Assembly: GCF_019649055.1 (NCBI RefSeq)
Contig: NW_026570414.1
Coordinates: 101,192-165,191 of the forward strand
Direction of reading: 5' to 3'
Source of the DNA: Paramacrobiotus metropolitanus
Lineage: Eukaryota > Tardigrada > Eutardigrada > Parachela > Macrobiotidae
DNA: 64,000 nt
Below are positions 1-11,848 of this stretch, in pieces. How positions within the stretch are numbered: the first letter of the stretch is position 1; every line of letters starts with the position of its first letter. The position numbers and the translations under genes were made by a program. The notes beneath the pieces were generated by a model. The model was not told where the DNA came from. It made no database searches and saw only the letters and a list, made by a program, of their open reading frames with translations.

Positions 1-1039
1 CGTGAAAATTATTGTGATGCGTGCACATCGTGCCAGCAGCGACACAGCATAAACATTCCACCTAGTGGTTATTTGCAGCAAATTAAGCAGTTCGGACTTT
101 TAGAGTCTTGGTCGTTCGACCACGTAGGTCCGTTCCATGCATCGCCCGAAGGTCACAAGTACATAATAGTTGCAGTGGAAAATGTATCACGTTTCGTAGT
201 CACAAAAACCGTACAGTCAACCGGTAAAGACGAAACTGCCCAATTTTTAGTTAATAACATCATATTACCTTATGGACCACCGCTGCATATTACTTCAGAT
301 CGAGGAGTCGCATACACAAGTCATATTATTCAAAAAATTAACGAAATTATGCAGATTGACCACCAGTACACTACTGCATTTCATCCGCAGTCCAATACAT
401 TAGCTGAGCGTTTTATGAGATTCTTAGCAGAAAAACTAACTATGTATATTAATGCCGAACAGAACAATTGGGCACATTATCTACCGTATATTACCTATGC
501 GTACAACAATACTAAACATTCAACTACGCAGCAAACTCCACATTATCTACTCTTTGGTGTTGAATCGAGATTACCGATTGATACTGTATCAAAATTTTGC
601 ATCGACAACCTCTACCGAAATTACCATTAAACAGTACATAGAGGATATGCGACAAAAATGGAAACACGCCTTGGAATTCTCAAAAATATTAACGGATATT
701 ACTCATGAGAAGAACAGTCAAAATTATGACCACAAGAAGGTGGATATTTCTTTTAAAGTTGGCGATTCGGTTTACATTAAAGATGAAGTACGAGTAGTTG
801 GTCGTACTGAGAAATTAACAAACAAATATAAAGGGCCGTACATTATCACACAAATATTAGAGAACGGCAATGTGCAGATTAAATACGATCACCCAACGTC
901 AAAGCGAAGATCAACGGATACAGTACACATTTCAAAATTAAAATCTTATAGACAGTACGACGCTGATGTACAGAATAGTCGAAACGACTACGTCCAAAAA
1001 TTAAGATCCCGGCACACTCATAACGCTAGCGCTAAGTAA
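1..1039 (+). pseudogene. Ty3/gypsy-type integrase, 3' end of a pol gene, frameshifted
   Basis: The window opens inside a retroelement integrase. The first codons carry a CxxC pair (CDAC, then TSCQ), the end of the HHCC zinc-binding region. The catalytic core follows, with the expected acidic residues in the contexts SFDHVGP, TSDRG and LAERF, and the HPQSN motif just before the glutamate. The core is open in frame 1 to the stop at 628-630. The C-terminal part continues in frame 2 from about 600 to 1039 and has the GPY/F-type region (NKYKGPYII). A single small indel near 590-610 therefore separates core and tail, so this copy cannot make a normal integrase by plain translation. Polymerase and gag lie upstream, outside the window. 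The family call rests on motif order and is secure at the Ty3/gypsy level only. Confidence 0.85.
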
Positions 1040-1278
1040 TCTGCTCACGTTAAAAGTGTACAATTAGATTATACTCGTTGGATGCGCTAGCCTATGTACA
1101 CTTGCAGATTTAACATTAATCGCATTATAGATGCAACTAACGCTAGGTAATCTAGCGCATGCTAGCGCGAAGTAATCTGCTTACGTCAAAAGTGTACAAA
1201 TAAATTATACTCGTTGGATGCGCTAGCCCTATGTACACTGCAGATTTACCATATTAACCGCATTGTAGATGCAACTAC
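1025..1278. repeat. Tandem duplication of about 116 bp after the integrase
   Basis: Two diverged direct copies, about 1025-1140 and 1161-1278, share GCTAGCGC, AAGTAATCTGCT, AAAAGTGTACAA, TATACTCGTTGGATGCGCTAG and the end GTAGATGCAACTA with small differences. They lie between the integrase stop and the next ORF. They could be part of a regulatory or subgenomic-promoter-like region of the element; no complete LTR could be recognised. Confidence 0.75.
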
Positions 1279-2507
1279 AGAAATGGACATTCCCATGGAA
1301 GATATTAACGCACCGCAAGCTGAAAGCAGCCGTCCACAGCAGCAACCCGCTCCGACAACCAGCGCAGCACCAGCGGACAAGATTAACGTGCAGCCCGACT
1401 ACGCTGCTGCTCTACGTAAACCGGCAGACATCCAGTTGGCGACGACGCGTGCACCGCTCTTGGACACACCTGAAGATGCAGATGAGCTACAGTACACCGG
1501 TCAGAGCCTTCAGTATACTGGCTACCGTGGCCGTGGATCACGAAGAGGAGGACGTGGAAATTATCAGAACACCATGCCTCGACAACGCCGACAGCGCGAA
1601 CAAAGCCCACAAGATCCCCGGATGATCAGATCCAGTACGTTAACCCTGGACCGCGCCAGAAGCTCACCACGTTCGACGACAAGGCAGAAATCCTTTCATT
1701 GGATTCAAAATTAAAACTCCGCATCATGACTACCGCGCACATATGGAAAACATCAATACAGCCATTGAGAATGGATCGGACATCATCAAAGACACAGCAG
1801 ATCCGTATGAACGTGACATTAAAATCGCACAGAACCAGGTGTTATGCAACACATACACCTTCCTAGAGCGCCTTCGCCTCAATGTTGACCATGCCGATGA
1901 AGACAAATTCTCCTCCTTCCCTGTTCCCATGAGCAGCGTGTTAAGTCCACATTATTTTCAGTCCTGGCGTTTTGACAGATTTGCGTTATCACCGTGGATC
2001 CGCTATCCGGAGACGACGGAACATGGCGATACGAACACCGATGTGGATTCGTGTACCGCTACATTAAAACCCCACAACGTCATGGATTCGAGCAAGTTGA
2101 ACAATACCCGCGCTACTTCAACCCGTACCGCTTCTTCACCACCGACTTTCCCTTTTATCGTGGTCAGATCAAATGGGACGGCAGCTACACCGCCGAAAGC
2201 CGTGCCGCAAAGATTAGAGCACAGTTACTTGAAGATGACCAGCTGTTCTACGCAATCGGAGACAACGGAGATCAGACGTTACCATTTGTGGAATTACCCG
2301 AAGTTGCCGTTGGAAAACATTAACCGCGATGTTGCTTCAATTATGACAGCATTTGGCGTTGAAGGATATACCGAAGAGGAAATTAACCAGTATCATTCAC
2401 CTACCGTCCGGGACAAAGATAAAGAAATCTATGACCTACGACAGGAATTGGATCAGCTCCGTCAGCGAATGAACCGTATGCGCGATTCCGACCGGCGCAC
2501 TCACTGA
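1214..2507 (+). pseudogene. Decayed ORF downstream of the integrase: RGG-rich, then coiled coil
   Basis: Coding-like sequence runs through several frames: 1214-1620 (Pro/Gln-rich, then an arginine-glycine tract with RGRGSRRGGRG), about 1621-1735 in another frame, 1743-1990 in frame 3, 1994-2323 in frame 2, and from about 2320 back to frame 3, ending at a TGA at 2505-2507. The last part has heptad-like charged sequence (KEIYDLRQELDQLRQRMNRM), so a coiled coil is likely. At least three frame changes indicate decay. The position after integrase is where some Ty3/gypsy elements carry a third ORF, while the RGG tract and coiled coil would also suit a nucleic-acid-binding gag-like protein of a neighbouring element. 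I do not recognise a family. Confidence 0.55.
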
Positions 2508-3046
2508 GCATCATACCGGAAAACGATCGCAGAATCCCGATCGTCTGCTTGAAAATTAACCTTCGCGTGGAAGATTAAACTTGGGATCCACCACGCCGTA
2601 CAGTATTAGCATCAGCGTTATTCTCTATTTTTTCATTTTTAATTTCTTGATGAGACACGTATATCTCATCGCTACCGTCCGGGATGTAACGATAGAAAAT
2701 CTTAGTACCGCCAGTTGGGATTGTTAATTGCTTTTCTACATCAGTTATTGGTTCATTCGTTCCTTGTCTTCCTCATTAAGATCATGTGATCAGCATCTCA
2801 TTGTCTTACCGCTTTACCGCTACAATCTCGATGCTCTTAACTTTTACTTTGGCGCACTAGAATCATTCTTGGATTTGCTCCTTGCCAGCTAGCTAACCTT
2901 GCTTTTGCCTTCTTGCCCTGTGTACTTGCTAATAAGAATCTTGCCGTGACTGCCGTGTCTTGCGTTTGTTGTTTGTAAACACTTCGAGATGAATCATCTC
3001 ATCTCCCACACAGTAGTTGTGTAATTGCCACCTTACTTCCGGTCAG
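2508..3046. other. Non-coding stretch after the retroelement ORFs
   Basis: No convincing ORF, tRNA or LTR boundary is visible. The stretch is likely untranslated retroelement sequence leading into the tandem duplication at 3047. Confidence 0.4.
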
Positions 3047-3294
3047 CATCGCTGCTGATCGTGCCAGCCTTTTGATTGTCAGTTAGCCTTAACAGCCGCT
3101 ACATCGTGGTACGGTGGATTAACCATCCCACTAGAACAGCAGTTTAACCGGCTGCTGTACTTCCGGTTTGTAATTGCCAGGTCATCGCTGCTGATCGTGC
3201 CAGCCTTTTGATTGTCAGTTAGCCTTAACAGCCGCTACATCGTGGTACGGTGGATTAACCATCCCACTAGAACAGCAGTTTAACCGGCTGCTGT
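3047..3294. repeat. Near-perfect direct duplication, 112 bp unit
   Basis: Copy 1 is 3047-3158 and copy 2 is 3183-3294. Both start CATCGCTGCTGATCGTGCC and end AACCGGCTGCTGT. The 24-bp spacer (3159-3182) contains a shuffled version of the sequence just before copy 1 (ACTTCCGGT, TAATTGCCA), so the duplicated block was about 136 bp and has been slightly rearranged. No internal mismatch was seen, which suggests a recent event. From 3295 to 3875 I see no feature. Confidence 0.85.
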
Positions 3295-3875
3295 TGCAGT
3301 ATATATGAGGACAAATGACAATACTAACGTAGTAATAAAGGTCACAGTCAAAAATGCATACTCATAGTAAAAATTAATAAAATGCCCCGTTCATGACATT
3401 TTTGAAATGACAAATTGTGGTAAAAATATTCGAACCAATTTACTACTTTATACCAAATTTCTAGCAATTTTTCCAGCAGATTGTTTTTTTACCTTTAGCT
3501 TCCACGTTCTAAGTAGCCCTCCCGTCCAAGGGAGTTAAATTCGCCTATGCTATGTTACGTGCTGCTTCTGACACTGAATGAGTGACATCATTTTTATGAC
3601 AGTATCAGACGGCACTCCCAACAAAACAGACAGCAAAACTCGATTTTGTTGGGGTTGTAACGCTTAATTCAATATTTAATAACGTTTAGGTAGGTGCCGG
3701 TGGAAATCGGAATTATGAAACCGGGTTACATGTACGGCTTCATAGTTCACAGGGAGTAGGCGCGTGTGGGATCTCGCGTGTGCTGTTACTAAATTAACTT
3801 GTACTACTCCCTACGGCGGCGAAACTCAGCGCAGTCTGTTGGTATGTACTCTACTCATACACTGTTTGCTGCAAT

Positions 3876-4008
3876 ACGGTGACTTTTTGAACTGAGCTGC
3901 AGTTTTAACGAGAAGGAACAGCACCGCACAAATGGCACAGATGACGGTGACTTTTTAAACTGAGCTGCAGTTGTAACGAGAAGGAACAGCACCGCACAGA
4001 TGGCGCAA
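3876..4008. repeat. Two direct copies of a 68-bp unit
   Basis: Copies at 3876-3943 and 3944-4008 both begin ACGGTGACTTTTT and include AACTGAGCTGCAGTT, AACGAGAAGGAACAGCACCG and ATGGC. Only a few substitutions separate them. They lie directly beside the fold-back repeat region. Confidence 0.8.
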
Positions 4009-4083
4009 ACTGTAAACCCCAGCCCGATCCGAAGGCATGATTTCGAACGAGATCGTGTAGCACGACAACTCTATGACCTTCAT

Positions 4084-4855
4084 TTCGCTGACCGACAACT
4101 TGATGACCGACGTGTTGCTGACTAACACAACTTTCTGACCGACATCTTGCAGAAACTAATTTGCTGAACGACAGCTTACTTGTCGGTCAGCGAAATGTCG
4201 GTAATCGACAACTCGCTGACCGACAACTTGTAGAAGACGAAAAATTGCTGACCGACAATTTGCTGACCAGTTCAACGCATATTAGCGATATTTACGCGAA
4301 AACTGGAATCTTCGCTGGTTTCATAAAAAGGAAGCAATACTATGACAGTTATAAGTGAATTATAACTTTTTGCCATTTATTACGCGGTATTAAGTTCACG
4401 AGTATGTTATTGTTTCAGCCAATAACAATTATTTATTAAAAACTTTTAGAAATGTTTTGATAATTACACCGGTTTCTTAGGTTTCTTAGGATTTGATGGG
4501 TAACAAACTACTTGCCGCTGCTAACAGCACAGTTCTGCAACTTCACCATGAAGCACCCGCCCTGGACGGACGCCTGGTACCCGGTGCTCACATTGCGCAG
4601 TAAATTTGGGGTCAGCGAGTTGTCGGTATTTCCATTAGACGTCGGTCAGTAAAATGTCGGTCAACAATTTAGCAAGTCGTCGGGTAAACATTCTGTCAGT
4701 CAACAAAATATCGTCAGCAAATCGTCGGTGTCAGCGAACTGTCGTTCAGCGATTTTTTGTTTCAACAAACTGTCGGGTCAACATTTGTCGGTCAGCAAAT
4801 AGTCGTCAGCAAGTTGTCGGTCAGCAAGATGACCGTCAGCGAGTTGTCGGTGTGC
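4084..4855. repeat. Fold-back style cluster of short repeats in opposite orientations
   Basis: From about 4084 to 4268 the motif CTGACCGACAA(C/T)TTG recurs, mostly in this orientation. From about 4614 to 4855 the reverse complement (TTGTCGGTCAGCAA and variants) recurs about ten times. A unique spacer of about 340 bp lies between. Long inverted arms built of short degenerate repeats around a unique core are the hallmark of fold-back (FB-like) elements. The short ORFs at 4161-4358 and 4654-4944 come from this repetition and are not genes. Confidence 0.65.
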
Positions 4856-5310
4856 CGACGCATAGCGCAAACGGATACAGATTTAGAGCAAACAGCGGAT
4901 CGCTTTGCGAATTTCAAAAACTGATGAATTCAAACTGGCTATAACTAAACTGGCTTTATTCAAAACGCTTCATTCTTCATACTTTACTTTTAACGTTTTT
5001 GGTATCAAAAATCTTCCCAAATGCTTCTTCGCCTTTTGACGCTTTGACTGCCATATCTTATAAACCACGCCCTGTTATAACAGATCTTTCATCCAGAACC
5101 AGATCTTGTTAAAACAGGATCTGGTGGTGGAATGGATTCTGCGAGCCAGTGCGTCAGAAGATGAAGAAAAATTTAAGAAGATTTTTACACCTAAAAAGTT
5201 GCCGCGGGTGTTGGCTGAATAAAGTTATAGCCATTTTCAATTAAACAGTTTCTGGAATTCGCTAGGCGATCCGCTGGATGCTCGAAATCTGTATCCGTTT
5301 GTGCTCGCGA
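4856..5310. repeat. Long imperfect inverted repeat centred near 5110
   Basis: Sequence 4860-4945 (GCAAACGGATACAGATTT, AGCGGATCGC, TGGCTATAACT) is repeated in reverse complement at about 5219-5305. The similarity continues inward through AAAATCTTC and TTCGCC/TTCATC blocks. It ends in a hairpin tip around 5098-5125, where CCAGATCTTG and its near-complement CAGGATCTGG face each other. The structure abuts the short-repeat cluster on its left and may be the same compound element. From 5311 to 5827 I see no gene. Confidence 0.65.
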
Positions 5311-5827
5311 AACGATTGTTTGCTTCAGGATCGGGCAGGTGGATGACTGGAGCATTACAGGGAGGGTGTGTAACACGACAATGAATTCCGCTTCTATATA
5401 CTTACAGTATTATTCGCAGTATATAGCTGTGCATAAATGGTGCACGTACTTTGATAAGCTAATACGGAATGCCAGTAAAGGTGTTTTGGTTACAGTGCTT
5501 GAACTGCAGTCTGTATTGATACTTACTAGATTTCGAAATTAATGCTAAGCAATAGCAGTGCGCACAAGCTTGTGAAACCGAAGTACTGAGCGTCTACCCA
5601 GCGCTACTCGTACAACGATACCATAATAGTTATGACTGTTAATATTAATTTTTGCTGTAAACCAAATCACCTTGAAATATCTCTTAATGTGTGATGTTGT
5701 GAATTAACACCACTTATATTCCACACGAATTATCCGACATATTGCACTAGAAAAATATTCCATGGAGTAAGCTATATTATCCGCCCTATCTGCACAAGAA
5801 ACACCAAAGCGAATTCTGCCAATTGTT

Positions 5828-8800
5828 ATGGGTATTACAGCTATTTGTATTATGAACCGAAAAACTGTCGTACTGATTGTGTCTTTAATTGCGTACTGTA
5901 CTGACCGGAATTTGCCATTCGCTCATGCTGTAAAATTACCACGCCTTCGTTCTGGAAAAGACGGCTTGGGCTCATCTGCTGTTTTGGATGTGTCTGAACC
6001 TAAATCCTGTTGGTTGTATCGCGATGAGTTTTTTCCTAATAGAGCCTTCCGTGATAGGGTCATCACAGGTACGTACTATATACTATATAGTGACGGAATT
6101 CTTTCGGCAAAATCAAGAGCGGGATTTATTAATTGACGAAGTTTTTTTGCAAGCAGACGGAGGTGTATGCGTGCGCGACAGTGAACTTTGGGATGGTTGT
6201 GAGCGATTTGGACTGAATCATACCAAATTCAATGTAAAATGTGAAATCTGTAATGTCCGTTCACACTCGTGCTGTTATGGCACTAGCACCGACAGTGCAT
6301 TACCGGAGATTTTTAAAGCCCATGCTCTTGAAGGTACAGTACATCCGTGTTTATGTCCATTGTAAATTAAGGATTTCCGAAAAGGTCAAAGACCGCGAAC
6401 TACACAAATTTATCAAGACCTAATTCCACAAAATAAATGATTTTGTGCAATTAGGTCTTAATAATTTTAAAATATTAAAATTATTGTAAATGCTTGAACA
6501 GCCAAAGATATCCGTTTTGTACGACTTTTACTCAAACTATATCATTGGGGTATATCCAGAGCCGCCGGAGACCTGCTGCGTATCTAAACCAACTCCCCCA
6601 TCGACAACTCCTACACCACCATCAAGAACTACTCCACGAACACCGCATACGGTGACACCACCATCTGGTACGACCGAGACGATAACGCTCACTCCAGGCA
6701 CGCCCACAATGACCCCTAATGCCACGACGACGCCAACGCCCTCTACCACGTCTTCCACTGATACGACCACCACATCCATGACGCAGACTAGCACATCGAC
6801 CACCCCGAACCATACAACGACGAGTGGGACACTCACTCCACCAACAAGGTCGTCGACCACATCGCGGTGGCCCACGACGACTCCTCCCACGCCAAACACG
6901 ACCGTGACACCACCGAACCCTCCAACCAACACGACGATGACACCACCGCCGCCACCAGCGCCACCCTGTAATACGACCTCCACCACCACTTCGACTCCGC
7001 CCAACACCACGACAACAGCCACTCCACCACCCGTGACGGTACCAACGGGCTCGACCACACCGTCGTTACCACCAACCACCGGGACCGATACAAACCCACC
7101 ACCTAGCCGCACTTCGACACCGTCGATTCCAAGCACCACCGGAACGGAGACATATCCGCCACCTAGCAGTACTAAGACACCGCCAACTGAAAGTACCACC
7201 GGAACGGGAACGTATCCTCCTCCCATTAACACCACGACACCCCCGGTTCCATCAACCACCGGGACAGGGACATATCCGCCACCCAGCCGCACAACTACAC
7301 CGTCGATTCCGTCTACCACCGGGACGTTAACATATCCGCCTGCTTCCAGTACCACCACACCGCCGACTCCCAGTACCACCGGAACTGGGACATATCCACC
7401 ACCTGAAAACACCACGACACCGTCGATTCCGTCTACCACCGGGACGTTAACATATCCGCCTCCTTCCAGTACCACCACATGGCCAACTCCCAGTACCACC
7501 GGAACAGGGACATATCCACCACCCTCCAACACAACCACACCTTCCCTACCACCCACTACCGGAACGGGGACATATCCATCACCCAGCAGTACCACGACAC
7601 CGTCGATTCCGTCTACCACCGGAACAGGAACATATCCACCGCCTATCCCCACTACGACTCCATCGGTTTCCACTACCACTGGAACGGTGACATACACGCC
7701 ACCAACGGTAACGTTTACGCCAAATAGCACCACGTGGTACACAACCACGCCGACCGATGTTCCTCCAGTCAGTACGCCAAACATAACCGTTAAGCCGTGC
7801 AATGACACCCCTCCGAATCCTCCTTTGCCGCTGTTCCCCAGTTGTGGTAGGTCGTTGGATCCGACGTACAATCCCGCAGTCGGCTGTTTTATTGTGGACA
7901 TCGGACACTACATTTCGCCATCCTGTGACCCAGACCCGCTCCTGGACACCTTTAACAGCCAGGGCTACTCATCGCGATGGAGAAAAACCGTGGGGTTCCC
8001 TGCCGGCGTGATTATCAACGCCACTATGGTGTTGACGGTTTCCAGCGGTGTATTGTATGTCTCATGATGCCGTTTCCGCTAAGTTCGGCTTTCATGCATG
8101 AACGGTTACACGGTTATAAACTGTGCTTTCTACATAACTAACGCTTTCCTGTGGTACAGGCGTGACCCGAAAACGCGCAAGGCCGAGCCTAATCTTGGAG
8201 TGAGGGTTGCTGATTCCCCAATGGACCCCAAGGCGCAGTACAGCGCGGTTAAAAGAATCTTTTTTCAAGATGACGACCAGCTGCGCACAACCAACCGCTA
8301 CCCCGATCGTCTATTGGTCCTGCTGGAGCTCGAACAGCCTCTCAATATGCAGCGGGCCTGCCCGGTGTGCTTCTCCGATAGGCGGCAGGATATACCTCTC
8401 TCAGATGCCAGTTACTATCGGGACCACGCCTACACCGGAAAGTGTGAACTGTACGGGTACATCGGCTGGTCGTGGAAGGACACACAATTTTTAAGTTATG
8501 AGAGTGTTCCACAAGCACCCTGGGATATCCGTTCTTGCATCGATAAACATACGGAACTCACGCAGCCTCTGCATGCCCGCTACCTCCACGGGCCCTCCCT
8601 GACGGGATTTTGCGCCGGTGGATCCACACGAAGCACGGGGTGTATGGTAAGGGAAGCATCTATGTTTCTTCACTGGCACATTGCATTAATTTGATTATTT
8701 CTGCCATATGCTGATGCACTGTTTATTTGCTTTTCAGTATGGAACTGGAGCGCCGTTGTAAGTACCGTAATGATAGCGCTTCATTGTAATAAGAATACAA

Positions 8801-9575
8801 AATCGTAAATCATAATAATAATATAATATCGAACCCGTCGACTGTCGAGTATCAGTACTATCGACCATAGCGATACATACGTAATAATGTACCGCAGGAT
8901 AAGAAATAGCCGAAATTAGCCAGTCGGTCCGCAGTTCAAAATATTTAAATCATGATAAAATCTGCAACCCGGAACACGTACGCATACGCCCTCAGTACTG
9001 GGACTAAACAGAGAAGTGCATGTATGCGCGATATGCATTATAACGAAGCATTTACCTTTTTTCCAAGAGGAAGAAATTAACCGGTCGCCCAACGTACGAC
9101 ACGCTACTCACTAATTTTGTTCCCGAAATTACGTCTCCTTAAGCGAGAATATTGCACTCTCACAATTCTACGTAATTGTGAGTACATACTATTTTCGAAA
9201 CTATGCAATAAAATTTAATTTTGTAATGCTGATGTGAAAAAGAGATGTGTTTTAGGATGTGTCGGGATAACGCAACAGCTACACCCCGATTGGTTGGTCT
9301 TCAGGTCGATGCGGGATGCTGGAGTAAGGTCACCTTGATTTCGCATATTATACAGTTCATGTTAGATTTTATAATATCGATTAGTCAATCTATTGCACTA
9401 GCAAGGGCTCGGAATATCGTAAATATGTATGTGTTGCCTGTGTTTTGCAGCGAACGAAGAATATGGAACAATCGTCGAAGATGTTATCGATACGCCAACC
9501 TTGGGCTGGATACAAATGGTCACTGACGGCATTGCTCCCAGCGTTCCCAAGCGACCGTGCGGAGATACCGGATAA
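5828..9575 (+). CDS. Gene A: secreted mucin fused to a non-catalytic trypsin-like domain
   Basis: Seven exons join in one frame: 5828-6068, 6154-6333, 6560-8054, 8160-8646, 8738-8757 (20 nt), 9256-9323 and 9451-9575. All introns are GT-AG with matching phases (1,1,2,0,2,1), giving 871 residues. A signal peptide begins at the ATG at 5828 or, more typically, 5855 (core VVLIVSLIAY). A short Cys-rich module follows (KCEIC, CCYG), then about 400 residues of Pro/Thr/Ser mucin with 20-residue repeats. The C-terminal third aligns with chymotrypsin-fold peptidases: GVIINATMVLT in place of the GSLI...VLTAAHC block, VLLELEQPL, PVCF, the GW strand, and CMYGTGAPLMC where active enzymes have GDSGGP. The histidine and serine are replaced and the aspartate site is not conserved, so this is a serine-protease homolog without activity. 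It probably acts extracellularly in binding or scaffolding. The exon structure is inferred. Confidence 0.75.
7075..7680 (+). repeat. Ten 60-bp coding repeats of the gene A mucin
   Basis: Each unit encodes about 20 residues of the pattern TTGTGTYPPPSSTTTPSIPS. Ten units occur in exact 60-bp register, followed by a degenerate eleventh. Threonines and serines next to prolines are typical O-glycosylation sites. Some units share synonymous bases (for example the two GTLTYPP units), which points to internal duplication or conversion. The opposite strand is open over the same stretch only because of codon bias. Confidence 0.9.
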
Positions 9576-10330
9576 CAGGGATGCTAAGAACAGCAATCAT
9601 TCGGGGTGCCTGTCAAAACTTAAACATTAGTACCTTGTGTCAGTACTGTCTTTGGTTTAAGCTAGCACATCGGCATCGTAATGCGAGGGACTTTTTAGCA
9701 GGAGCACGTTACTGGTTTATGTTCTTGAACTTATAGCTAAATTTTACTAATTATAGGTTAGTTAGTAGCGCTGGTTTTCTGGTAAGTATTTTAAAATGTC
9801 GATGCACACGTTTCGTGAACTTGTTTCTTCTCAACAAACTGTAATACAGTATCTCAGCAATCTGTTACTGGAAGCTTTCTTGGTGATACACAGAGAAACT
9901 TTCGACTCTGATACGAAGTCCTTAAACAGTAAGAAATAATTAATTTTATGTGTTTTACTATTATGGTAGTCCAGGTTTTCCCGAAATACTATTTTGTTAT
10001 TTTGTATGTAACGGAAATGCATAGCAACAACAAGCGAATTATCAGACGAAGGAAGCTCTGCGTTCAACATTGTGGCTGGAGCAAGTTTAAGTACGTACTG
10101 TTCGTACCGTATGTATACGTCAGACATCTAATTATGCATATGACCTTTATATCATTAGCTAAGTATGTTATTCCTCTTCTTATCTTGAATACAATAGTAC
10201 AATAGTAGCAATACCATAGTGCACGATCTGCCTCATTTTCTTTGGATTACAAAGCACAACAAGCTGCAAAATATTTTTTTGTTTATTACCTTCGAAACAG
10301 AAAAACTTTTCTGTTCGTTTCCCTGAATAT
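9576..10330. other. Spacer between gene A and family copy B
   Basis: No gene is supported. A continuous open frame 10242-10439 leads into the first recognisable exon of copy B, and its hydrophobic start (FVYYLRNRKTFLFVSL) may be a signal-peptide relic. Confidence 0.4.
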
Positions 10331-11641
10331 TTCATTATGTTGGTGGACAACGCAAACAACGCCCTCCGCGATGCAAATGCGAGACTGGATTGCTAATTCT
10401 GCCTGCGACAGTGCTGCCGTGGTTCGTCACTTTTGGCAAGTATAGGCTTGACACCATGAGCTAACGCTATATCTACTGTAAGAGGAAATGAACTGTATTT
10501 ATGCTCGCCGCATAAAGCGGAGGTCTACATTCTCTTGTAAATTACTCGTAGAAACGAGTCACCAAATGCATTTGCTGGCACAAGAAACTCTACCCTTTCG
10601 TGCAGTTTATTACGGTAGACAATGGGCAGTGACTGCCTACCATCATTTGCCGTTCCAAAACCAATGCCGACATTTTTCTGTGTCCACTGACTGCCCCCTG
10701 TATCTTTCCTTGCCTTTATTCGGAACGCATACGCTGCATTTTTTTAATCGCATGTCAGGCGCTTACTGCGGACGCAGTAAAGGCAAACCTGACTGGTTTC
10801 AGTTTTCAGATGATTTTCGAACATAACTGCGTCTTTTGCGGGTACCTGAGCGGACGCTTTGTCGGCGTCCTCTTTATTGCGATGAAGAGTTCATGTGTTG
10901 GTCCCGTATCCACCGCCATTTCTAGTTTTCCGCTCCTGCAATTCTGCTTTACGTTCACACGATAGTTGCATGGTTTAAATCAGCGCATTATCTTTATTTG
11001 CTCATGCACATTTAGCCATCCCATAAATCGACAGGTGTAAATTTTCAACTGAATTTCAGTAGTCCCCCGGAATCCGGATTGACTGATTAATATGATTGAT
11101 TACTATGCGTATTAATTGAGTTTTCCACATAGTATATATGCGACACTTTTTTGAAGATTTGACACGGCACTGTGAAGGACGGGATCCCAGAGATGAGTGG
11201 AACTGCCATGCCTGTGGTACGACATCGTTGGCTGAATGCTCCGACAATGGCGCCAGCAGTTCCGTAGGTGCTACACTGTATATGGCACGTCTATGAAGCA
11301 GGGTTAGGTGCACAAGACGACGGATGCCAGCGTGACCTTTTGCGGTACAGCGGTAGTAATACATTATTGCTTCGCGCACGGGTAAACACGGGCATAGGGT
11401 GCGTGTTCCGGTGACCTTTTTGAGTCCGCTGCGTACCTCAGATGCTGGCAGCGTGCACGAGAAACTGTCACGGGTTTTGGCTGCGTGTAAGGGTTCTACT
11501 TCACATTTTAAATGTTTAATGAATATTTTTGAAGTCCACTTTCTAACTTTGTATATTTCATAAATTTTGATCCACACTTTACTCAGCAATGGTTGATTTT
11601 CACCCGCTTTGGATATCTATTTGTCATATATACAAATCGCG

Positions 11642-11848
11642 CTATACGAGGACCGATGGTCGCTGTGACCATGCCCTGCCCGACTGGATGCGGTAACCAC
11701 CCGTACTGTCTGTATGAGCCATGTGCGTCGATTGGTTTTGCGTTTGCGCCATGATGCTAGTAGCGTTGTGTCCTAAAGCTAAACCCGGCCGATCATGGAA
11801 GTCTGGTCTTGGCAGGATATGGTCACAATAATCGTTTCCACCGATCAT
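11642..11848. repeat. Degenerate inverted-repeat element in an intron of copy B
   Basis: The left arm (GAGGACCGATGGTCGCTGTG, CCATGCCCTGCCC) resembles the left arm of the much better preserved inverted repeat at 19239-19413, and a weak reverse copy (GGTCTTGGCAGGATATGGTC) lies at about 11802-11825. It looks like an old member of the same MITE-like family. Confidence 0.4.

Noticed and set aside
3000-3300. Considered as a CRISPR-like array because of direct repeats
   Set aside because: Only two long copies, no short regular spacers, and the genome is eukaryotic.
4161-4944. Two short open frames
   Set aside because: Generated by the CTGACCGACAA repeats; the peptide repeats follow the DNA repeats.
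6537-7901. 454-codon minus-strand open frame rich in Val and Gly
   Set aside because: It is the antisense of the Thr/Pro mucin of gene A; ACN/CCN codons read backwards give GGN/NGT codons without stops.
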